This document shows, in pieces, positions 1 through 5,269 of a stretch of 7,053 nucleotides of DNA. The number at the start of each line of letters is the position of its first letter. Positions within the stretch are counted from its first letter, which is position 1. The position numbers and the translations under genes were made by a program. The DNA is from Clostridia bacterium (GTDB lineage Bacteria > Bacillota > Clostridia > HGM11514). The stretch covers positions 1 through 7,053 of the forward strand of contig CAAENE010000151.1 of assembly GCA_900757255.1 (NCBI GenBank), in the 5' to 3' direction. The notes under the pieces are model-generated. The model saw only the letters and a list, made by a program, of their open reading frames with translations, had not been told where the DNA came from and did no database searches.

Positions 1-186
1 ATCTACGGAATTGTCACGAAAATCATGGGCAATACCACAGACGGATGGGCATCTATCATTGTTTCCATTTGGATTATCGGCGGCGTGCAGCTTCTGGCAC
101 TCGGACTGATCGGCGAATATATCGGTAAAATCTATAAAGAAGTCAAACAGCGTCCAAAATATATTATTGAAAAATACATCAAATAG
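1..186 (+). CDS. Family 2 glycosyltransferase (GtrB/DPM1-like), C-terminal fragment
   Basis: The window opens inside this gene, so only the last 61 residues are visible and the catalytic GT-A domain is off the left edge. The visible part has a hydrophobic membrane helix (about residues 17-38, rich in I, L, V and G) followed directly by GEYIGKIYKEVKQRPKYII. A helix followed by GEY-(I/L)-G-(K/R)-IY-x-E-(V/S)-K-x-RP is characteristic of the C-terminus of polyprenyl-phosphate sugar transferases of the GtrB/DPM1 type. Family members move a sugar from a nucleotide donor to undecaprenyl phosphate on the inner face of the membrane, which supplies glycan or teichoic acid decoration. The gene ends in TAG and is followed five bases later by a strong hairpin terminator. 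The donor sugar cannot be read from this fragment. Confidence 0.85.
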   Translation: MYGIVTKIMGNTTDGWASIIVSIWIIGGVQLLALGLIGEYIGKIYKEVKQRPKYIIEKYIK

Positions 187-190
187 CTGA

Positions 191-229
191 ATCAAAAAGA
201 GCTTCCATTCCATGGAAGCTCTTTTTGAT
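191..229. terminator. Bidirectional intrinsic terminator between convergent genes
   Basis: A perfect 17-bp inverted repeat pairs 191-207 with 213-229 around a 5-base loop (TTCCA). The GC-richer core is GAGCTTCCA/TGGAAGCTC. The outer stem is A-rich on the left and T-rich on the right (AAAAAG and CTTTTT), so an RNA read from either strand has the core hairpin followed by a U-run. It lies 4 bases after the stop of the glycosyltransferase on the + strand and 5 bases after the stop of the aldo/keto reductase on the - strand, so it probably ends both transcripts. Confidence 0.9.
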
Positions 230-234
230 TGAGT

Positions 235-1176
235 TCAAAACTGTTTTAATTCATCTAATTCCTGCTGTGTCAGTTCCAAATCAGCATTTTTTAAGCTATC
301 TTTCAGCTGTTCCATTGTTTTACAGCCGATAATTGCAGCTGCAGTAAATTGTTTCTGGGAGGTAATATAGGACAAAACGATATCCCCCACATCAACCTGA
401 CGTCTTTCAGCTATCCCTTGAATTCGTTTTAAAACGGAATCATTTTCTTTGTTCCCATAACGCAAAAGCGTCTTTTCTTTAAGCTGTTCGCCCTTATCTA
501 ATTTTGAAAAATAGCCTTTCGCCTGCGGACTGTATGCAAAAACAGTAATCCCCGACTTATTATAAAAGGCATATTCTTCTCCGTTCATCTGAAGCAGGGT
601 CGGATCGGTATCCGGCAGAATATTCCTTTTTCCAAGACCAAATTCAATCTGACTGGCGCAAAAACCTGTCAGACCACATTTTTTGGCATAGTCATTGGCT
701 TGGGCTATTCGATTTCCCGTCCAATTAGAGGTTCCGATGCAACGCACCTTACCCTCATTGATCAATTGGTTCAGCGTATCTATAATTCCACTTACCGGCA
801 CTGATGGATCATCGCGATGCAGCCATAAAATATCAATTACATCTGTTTGCAGAGCCATAAGGCTTTGTTCAACATCGCTGTATATTTCCTCTTTTGAAAG
901 TCTTGCTTTGAATGAGCCTTGCACCGGATGGGCGCATTTGGAGGAAAGAAAATAATGGTTTCGTTTTCCTGTCTGTACAAACCATCTGCCAATTGTTTCT
1001 TCGCTGACGCCGCCGCCGTAAAGGCGCGCGGTATCAATGACATTCCCACCCTGTTCGGTATAATAGCCTATCATTCGATCCATCAATTCATAGGGTACTT
1101 CTTCGCCAAAACCGTCCGCGCCCAGCGCTGTCAAGGATATTTTTATGTCCGTTTGATACAATGATTTATATTTCAT
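235..1176 (-). CDS. Aldo/keto reductase (NAD(P)H-dependent oxidoreductase)
   Basis: A 313-residue soluble TIM-barrel oxidoreductase of normal family length. With the chosen start, the catalytic tetrad is D48 and Y53 (in VIDTARLYGGG), K80 (FLSSK) and H120 (WLHRDDP). GTSNW at 149-152 and SQIEFGL at 175-181 match the cofactor and barrel motifs of the family, and IIGCKT (282-287) is the C-terminal NADP-binding strand. The (S)EETIGRW and LHRDDPS wording resembles bacterial Tas/YajO-like members. The substrate, an aldehyde or ketone, cannot be predicted. The frame stays open to 1314, but I prefer the ATG at 1176 because GGAG sits 6 bases upstream and the conserved barrel begins just after it. A second ATG at 1188 would add four residues. 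The gene stands alone, with a shared terminator downstream and a structured leader upstream, and has no evident link to the neighbouring glycan genes. Confidence 0.92.
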   Translation of the reverse strand: MKYKSLYQTDIKISLTALGADGFGEEVPYELMDRMIGYYTEQGGNVIDTARLYGGGVSEETIGRWFVQTGKRNHYFLSSKCAHPVQGSFKARLSKEEIYSDVEQSLMALQTDVIDILWLHRDDPSVPVSGIIDTLNQLINEGKVRCIGTSNWTGNRIAQANDYAKKCGLTGFCASQIEFGLGKRNILPDTDPTLLQMNGEEYAFYNKSGITVFAYSPQAKGYFSKLDKGEQLKEKTLLRYGNKENDSVLKRIQGIAERRQVDVGDIVLSYITSQKQFTAAAIIGCKTMEQLKDSLKNADLELTQQELDELKQF

Positions 1177-1266
1177 ACTAATCTCCATTCCGCCGCCCTG
1201 CATCGGCACAAATGGTAATGAAATTTCCCTTATCGGCAGGGCAAGGAATGATAAGAGATTAGTATG
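1174..1266. repeat. Long imperfect inverted repeat over the reductase start codon
   Basis: Seen directly: CATACTAATCTC (1174-1185) is exactly inverted at 1255-1266, CATTCC (1186-1191) at 1245-1250, and GCCCTGC (1195-1201) at 1236-1242. Only a 4-base insertion (1251-1254) and a 3-versus-2-base mismatch (1192-1194 and 1243-1244) interrupt the 25 paired positions. The unpaired centre is about 34 bases (1202-1235). In minus-strand RNA the arm nearer the gene contains the GGAG and the ATG, so the folded form would hide the translation start. It could be a cis-acting RNA switch, the trace of an inverted duplication, or part of a mobile palindromic repeat. I see no convincing promoter in the centre. 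Confidence 0.8.
1183..1186 (-). promoter_or_regulatory. Ribosome binding site of the aldo/keto reductase
   Basis: On the minus strand GGAG lies 6 bases before the ATG at 1176, which decides in favour of this start over the longer open frame. Both the site and the start codon fall inside one arm of the inverted repeat at 1174-1266, so they would be base-paired in any transcript that begins upstream of the repeat. Confidence 0.75.
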
Positions 1267-1312
1267 CCCATGTGCGTTTCCGAAGCTTTGCTTCGGAAAA
1301 TTTCGCACGGGC
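1266..1312. repeat. Second palindromic hairpin upstream of the reductase
   Basis: A stem of 18 pairs forms in three blocks: GCCC/GGGC (1266-1269 with 1309-1312), GTGCG/CGCAC (1272-1276 with 1304-1308) and TTTCCGAAG/CTTCGGAAA (1277-1285 with 1291-1299). It has small bulges (AT at 1270-1271, ATTT at 1300-1303) and a loop of CTTTG. No U-run follows on either strand, so it is not a typical intrinsic terminator. It starts on the last base of the neighbouring inverted repeat. The compact, bulged palindrome resembles REP-like or MITE-like intergenic repeats, but no second copy occurs in this window to prove that. Confidence 0.7.
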
Positions 1313-1325
1313 AATTAAATTATGT

Positions 1326-1350
1326 TAACGTGGAAGGAACTTTCACGTTA
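1326..1350 (-). terminator. Probable terminator of the murJ-DUF4330 operon
   Basis: Six bases past the stop of the last DUF4330 gene, the minus strand carries TAACGTG/CACGTTA arms and an inner AAG/CTT stem, giving ten pairs with one A-C mismatch and a 3-base loop. The following bases (ACATAATTTAATT) are only moderately U-rich, so termination may be incomplete. The second hairpin (1266-1312) lies immediately beyond and could help. Confidence 0.5.
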
Positions 1351-1356
1351 TTTCCC

Positions 1357-1833
1357 CTACTGCACCTGCCTGATTTCATAAATATCGCCGGTGCATTTTA
1401 CATTCTGGCTGTATATGATATTTTCACTTCCCATACGCAATTCGGTATTGATTGTGTTATAAAAACCCAAGTCGTTGACCTTTCCCTTTGTTTGAATGGT
1501 AACCAGACAGTCAAAGCGTTCGGGAACAACTGCTTCTACCTTTGTACCGTCAACCTTTTCTTCCACACGCTTTGCCTCGGAGGGTTCAACATTTACAATT
1601 TCGCCGACTTCCTTTTTGTTCTTATCATCAAATACTTTACCTTTTTTATTCAATGCGTCAACAGTTGCCTGGCGTACCTCTTTTACCTTCACCTTGTACT
1701 CTATAACAGATTCATTGGTATTAGCAACTCCGGTTTCTCCCCCAAACTTGACAAAAGCCCCAATGACTGCCACAATAACAAGCACCAGTACCAGAATATC
1801 GATTATGTTGATTTTAAAGTTTCCTTTTTTCAT
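1357..1833 (-). CDS. DUF4330 family membrane-anchored protein, second of a tandem pair
   Basis: A 158-residue protein whose function is unknown. It starts with a short basic segment (MKKGNFK), then one membrane helix (about residues 10-30, IDILVLVLVIVAVIGAF), then a soluble part of about 125 residues rich in charged residues and beta-prone stretches. The helix is most likely an uncleaved anchor with the soluble domain outside the membrane. The KIN-(I/L)-(I/L)-D-(I/V)-L opening and the YKVKVKEVR...ALNKKGKVFDDK region match the DUF4330 pattern and its upstream neighbour. The frame could begin 8 codons earlier at 1857, but GGGGGAGG sits 6 bases before the ATG at 1833, which settles the start. 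It is the last gene of the operon, 13 bases after the previous stop, with a probable terminator after it. The family name is recalled and the extracellular placement is inferred. Confidence 0.82.
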   Translation of the reverse strand: MKKGNFKINIIDILVLVLVIVAVIGAFVKFGGETGVANTNESVIEYKVKVKEVRQATVDALNKKGKVFDDKNKKEVGEIVNVEPSEAKRVEEKVDGTKVEAVVPERFDCLVTIQTKGKVNDLGFYNTINTELRMGSENIIYSQNVKCTGDIYEIRQVQ

Positions 1834-1839
1834 CGTTGT

Positions 1840-1847
1840 CCTCCCCC
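1840..1847 (-). promoter_or_regulatory. Very strong ribosome binding site overlapping the upstream stop codon
   Basis: Minus-strand GGGGGAGG lies 6 bases before the ATG at 1833, and its first G is the last base of the TAG stop of the preceding DUF4330 gene. Ribosomes finishing the first protein would be placed directly on this site. The quality of the site predicts that the last protein is made at least as abundantly as its partner. Confidence 0.8.
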
Positions 1848-2299
1848 TATTCTGCATTGACGGACATTACGAACCCCTTGCCCGCATAGCCTTTGCCCTT
1901 GACCGGCATTTCGATTCCTACTTTGACATTTGTAGAACCAATTATAAAATCGCTGTCTGTTTTATGCCCCTTTGCCTGAAGTACGACAGTCGCTTTATAT
2001 TTAACTGGATTTTGCACCATGGTAAATTCGCCTTTTTGCTTGTTAAAGGTAATATCCTGTTCCGGTTCAACTGAGACAGCTACAACGGTTGCGGTATCTT
2101 TCTCTTTATCGGAAATAACGACCTTATCGTCTTTTTTAATTGCGTCCGCCGTGTTTTTTTCAAGATTGTTTAGTTCTATCGTATAAGTCAAACCCAGGCT
2201 TTCGCCGCCTGCCGTACCGCCTGAAAAGCTGCGCCATACAAAGATTCCCGCAACGATAATGACAATGACTATCAGAACATCCAAAAGATTAATTTTCAT
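1847..2299 (-). CDS. DUF4330 family membrane-anchored protein, first of a tandem pair
   Basis: A 150-residue protein of unknown function with the same plan as its downstream neighbour. It has a basic start (MK), one membrane helix at about residues 5-22 (LLDVLIVIVIIVAGIFVW), a glycine/serine-rich linker (about 25-35), then a soluble, probably extracytoplasmic domain. The pair aligns by eye over the helix, over LTYTIELNNLEKNTADAIKK (37-56), and over KATVVLQAKG (102-111), so they are diverged paralogues. The start is the ATG at 2299, with GGAGGG 8 bases upstream. A TTG two codons earlier is too close to that site. The start lies inside the end of the GT4 gene (11-base overlap), a sign of translational coupling. 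The linkage suggests a role alongside lipid-linked glycan export or transfer, but nothing in the sequence gives an enzymatic activity. Confidence 0.82.
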   Translation of the reverse strand: MKINLLDVLIVIVIIVAGIFVWRSFSGGTAGGESLGLTYTIELNNLEKNTADAIKKDDKVVISDKEKDTATVVAVSVEPEQDITFNKQKGEFTMVQNPVKYKATVVLQAKGHKTDSDFIIGSTNVKVGIEMPVKGKGYAGKGFVMSVNAE

Positions 2300-3410
2300 T
2301 TGCAAAACCCTCCATATATATTTTTTCGATATTTTTACTCATGATTTCTTCCGTAAAGGCTTCCTGATACAAATGCAAAGAATTTTCACAAAGAGTTTGA
2401 TATAATTCTTTGTCGGCGATGATTTGATTTATTTTTTCCGCCATGGCAGAAAAATCATGTACCGGCACTACAAAACCATTGACTCCATCATGGCAAACGC
2501 CGCGGTTTCCGCCATAATCGGTAACCACGCAGGGTATGCCAAGGCTCATGCCTTCCAGCAGAGACAACGACGTTGCCTCAGTACCGTAAGAACAATTTGC
2601 CAAAAGGTTGGTACAATTCAGCAGAGGCGTAACATCTTCTAAAAAACCGGTAAAAATGACGGTATCTTTTAGCTCCATCTCATCCGCAAGATGTTTATAA
2701 GCTTCTTCCTCCGGCCCGGTTCCGGCAATCACAAACTTAACGTTGGGATGTTTTTGACGAACAAGAGCAGCGCAGCGGATAAACTCGTCCTGTCCTTTGA
2801 TATCGACCAGCCGCGCAATGATAGAAACGACAAAATCCTCTTTACCAATATCAAACCGGCTGCGAAAATCATCCTTTTCATTCTCGCCAAGCTTATCCAC
2901 AGCCTTGACGCCATTTAAAACAACCTCTATTTTGTCCGGATCTACTCCGGTATCCGTCAGATTTTGTTTGGCAGCTTCCGCTACAGCTATGATCCTGTCA
3001 GCAAAATGGTTGTTGACAAATCCATTTACCGCTTTGCCGATTCCCCGGGTCAGCCTGGGAGACGGTTCAAAAAAACTGTGCCTGGTATATACCACTTTTG
3101 GCACCTTGGCCATTTTCGCCCCAATCCGCGCTGACATATTCGCATGAGAATGAACAATATCCGGCTTTTCCGCCAAAAATAGCTTTTTAAATTTGGCAAT
3201 CGCCGAAAACTCCAGAGACTTATCACGGCTCCCATCAAACTCAATGATTCTTACAGCGATTTTTTCTGCTTCTTCTTTCAGTTTGCTTCCTTTTGGAAGA
3301 ACCAAAATATTTTCAAACCGGCCTTTATCATCATTTTTGAGATAAGTTAAAATACATTTTCCGGCCCCGCCGATATTGGTATCGGAAGAAATCTGCATTA
3401 CTTTTATCAT
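2289..3410 (-). CDS. GT4-family (GT-B fold) glycosyltransferase
   Basis: A 373-residue cytoplasmic retaining glycosyltransferase of typical GT4 length. The N-terminal acceptor domain has a GGAGK loop at 14-18 and PDIVHSHANMSARIG at 83-97. The C-terminal donor domain holds VSIIARLVDIKGQD (195-208, with R200 and K205 positioned to contact the nucleotide-sugar diphosphate), FVIAGTGPEEE (227-236), and the E-x7-E motif EATSLSLLE (E278, E286), followed by GIPCVVTDYGGNRG. Family members transfer a sugar from a nucleotide donor to a lipid-linked or glycan acceptor. Donor and acceptor cannot be named. The ATG overlaps the stop of the ligase gene in ATGA, with GAGGGAG 10 bases upstream, and the gene's end overlaps the first DUF4330 gene. 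Its place beside a flippase and a ligase points to assembly of a surface glycan on undecaprenyl phosphate (inference). Confidence 0.93.
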   Translation of the reverse strand: MIKVMQISSDTNIGGAGKCILTYLKNDDKGRFENILVLPKGSKLKEEAEKIAVRIIEFDGSRDKSLEFSAIAKFKKLFLAEKPDIVHSHANMSARIGAKMAKVPKVVYTRHSFFEPSPRLTRGIGKAVNGFVNNHFADRIIAVAEAAKQNLTDTGVDPDKIEVVLNGVKAVDKLGENEKDDFRSRFDIGKEDFVVSIIARLVDIKGQDEFIRCAALVRQKHPNVKFVIAGTGPEEEAYKHLADEMELKDTVIFTGFLEDVTPLLNCTNLLANCSYGTEATSLSLLEGMSLGIPCVVTDYGGNRGVCHDGVNGFVVPVHDFSAMAEKINQIIADKELYQTLCENSLHLYQEAFTEEIMSKNIEKIYMEGFANEN

Positions 3411-5269
3411 AGCAACCGTTCTCCCTCATCTTTTACCATAAATTGCAGGCTGGAGGCAATCGCTATGGCAAAGAAGAAAATGCCGACAACCCGGTAATTA
3501 TAAAACGTATAATCAAACATACTTTGCAGCATAAATCCTAATATAGCTGACAGGAATGCAATTGTCATCACGCCGTTTTCGGATTTATTTCCGCAGCGGA
3601 CGTACACCTGTATCATCTTGATAAGCGCCGTCAGGACAAAAAGTAAAAAGACGATTAATCCCAGTACGCCGACCTCGGTTATCATCTGTAAAAAGAGGTT
3701 ATGCGCGTGCGGCGCTACGATGGAGCTATATGAGTAAAAAGGATAAACCTGCGAAAACGCGCCGTCTCCAAGCCCTATCCCATACATCCAGAAATCACGC
3801 AGCAGGGCAAGTGTACCAAACCATATATAGACCCGGTAAGAGGTTGAAGAATCCTGCAAATTCCCGATGCTGGTAAATCTGCTGATAATGCTTTGCGGCA
3901 AAAACATCGGCGCTAATAGCAGAGCAACTATTAAAATCCCCCACAGCTTTGCATTAATAAAGGAGATGAACACGCCCGCCGCAAATAAAATTCCAAGCCA
4001 GCAGCCGCGGGACTGCGTCAGAATCAGGCATACAAACATGGCTGCCGTACATAGCAGGTAAAAGAGCTTCGGCAGAATTTTTTGATTTTTCCAAAATAAG
4101 CCCACTCCAACCGGAATGGCAAGTAAAAAGTATTCGCCCAAAACATTTGGGTTTTCCAAAGTCGAATAAACTCGCATACTGATTTGTTCAAACATCTCTT
4201 CGTCGATCCAGGCGTTTTTGGTATCCCATCCAAAGAGATACTGCAAAAAGCCGTACAGAGCAACCAACGTTCCTGAAATGACAAATACCTTTAATAATGA
4301 ATAGATCTCTTTTTTCGTTTTAACCGTATTGGTAATGACAAAATACATGCTCATCAGCACGAAATAAACCAAAAATACCTGGATGCTTTTCATGACATCA
4401 TAAGAAATCAAGGCATTGATTAAAAATACAAATGCCAGCAAGAGAACCAGAACACCTACTGCATTAACCCTCCAGCGAAAATCAGGGTCAGTAAAGCTTT
4501 TGATAATGAGACAAATCAAAACATATAAGCATAAACCGACAAGAGCCATCGTTGGGACGATAGGCGCTGCAAAGACGGCCAGAAAAACGCCGCATTTCGG
4601 ATAGAGCAGAATGATCCCCAGTGCAACCGGAACCAGTCCAATCAGTCCTAAAACCGGAGACCCCAAATAGAAAGCCCCTGATAGTAAGCCGGCCAGCATA
4701 CCAGTCAAAAGTCCTTTACCTGCCTTCTTGGGATTATAAAACTCACAGGTAAAATCAATGTCAATGATAGATTTTATCACTCTGACAATCAAGCTGCCGT
4801 CTAATTTGCCGGTCAGGTTCACTTCAAATACCGAAAGAACCAATCCAACCGCAGCAATGGCTACAATTCCCCAATGAAATCCTTTGAAAATTGCAATGAT
4901 AGAAAATGAGAACAGAAAGACGCCCAAAAAGCGAGTATTCAGTGCCAAAAAGTTATTTACGTATTCATAAATCAAATTTGCAAATATACTTTTTTTCATC
5001 TGACCTGCTAAAAATTCACTGCCGGCATCTTTAATTTTGTTGCCGAGAGTAAACGGCCAGCATAAAATCTTTCTTGTCAGGGAATTGCTTGTCCATTTCT
5101 CTTCCATACTGAAATCACGGATATGATTTACTATATAACTTTTCCGAAATAAATTCTTTACAATCAGCTGAACCGCATGAACAAACTTTTTTAAATAGCT
5201 TGCCTGGTATAACTCAGTCATTTTATTCCAGGCAACCATGAAAAAAGATAAAATATACGAATGATTCAT
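3407..5269 (-). CDS. O-antigen ligase/polymerase family membrane protein (Wzy_C, WaaL-like)
   Basis: A 620-residue polytopic protein with roughly a dozen membrane helices from residue 114 to 610. The C-terminal half has the hallmarks of the Wzy_C/WaaL family: TLENPNVLGEYF (370-381), LTQSRGCWLG with R421, GIGLGDGAF (497-505), and APHAHNLFLQMITEVGVLGL. The last matches H-(N/S/Q)-x9-G-x-x-G (H523, N524, G534, G537), the motif of the periplasmic active-site loop in WaaL. Such enzymes join or polymerise undecaprenyl-diphosphate-linked glycans on the outer face of the membrane. In a Gram-positive cell the acceptor may be peptidoglycan, a glycolipid or a protein. Unusually, residues 1-110 are mainly polar and basic and look cytoplasmic. 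The start overlaps the murJ stop (ATGA), with AAAGGGGG 6 bases upstream. Whether it ligates or polymerises cannot be decided here. Confidence 0.9.
   Translation of the reverse strand: MNHSYILSFFMVAWNKMTELYQASYLKKFVHAVQLIVKNLFRKSYIVNHIRDFSMEEKWTSNSLTRKILCWPFTLGNKIKDAGSEFLAGQMKKSIFANLIYEYVNNFLALNTRFLGVFLFSFSIIAIFKGFHWGIVAIAAVGLVLSVFEVNLTGKLDGSLIVRVIKSIIDIDFTCEFYNPKKAGKGLLTGMLAGLLSGAFYLGSPVLGLIGLVPVALGIILLYPKCGVFLAVFAAPIVPTMALVGLCLYVLICLIIKSFTDPDFRWRVNAVGVLVLLLAFVFLINALISYDVMKSIQVFLVYFVLMSMYFVITNTVKTKKEIYSLLKVFVISGTLVALYGFLQYLFGWDTKNAWIDEEMFEQISMRVYSTLENPNVLGEYFLLAIPVGVGLFWKNQKILPKLFYLLCTAAMFVCLILTQSRGCWLGILFAAGVFISFINAKLWGILIVALLLAPMFLPQSIISRFTSIGNLQDSSTSYRVYIWFGTLALLRDFWMYGIGLGDGAFSQVYPFYSYSSIVAPHAHNLFLQMITEVGVLGLIVFLLFVLTALIKMIQVYVRCGNKSENGVMTIAFLSAILGFMLQSMFDYTFYNYRVVGIFFFAIAIASSLQFMVKDEGERLL

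Noticed and set aside
1174..1266. Invertible promoter (phase-variation switch) between the inverted repeats
   Set aside because: The enclosed segment is only about 34 bases, contains no convincing -35/-10 pair in either direction, the arms are interrupted, and no recombinase gene is in the window.
1177..1314. 46-residue N-terminal extension of the aldo/keto reductase
   Set aside because: The frame is open only because it runs through the two palindromes. The ribosome binding site and the start of family similarity both point to the ATG at 1176.
1264..2074. Long plus-strand open frames opposite the two DUF4330 genes
   Set aside because: They are antisense to better-supported genes with good ribosome binding sites, have compositions unlike real proteins (runs of Ser/Thr or Phe/Cys), and match no family I recognise.
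2299..2305. TTG start of the first DUF4330 gene
   Set aside because: It is only two bases from the GGAGGG site, while the ATG at 2299 has an 8-base spacing and begins the conserved KINLLD segment.
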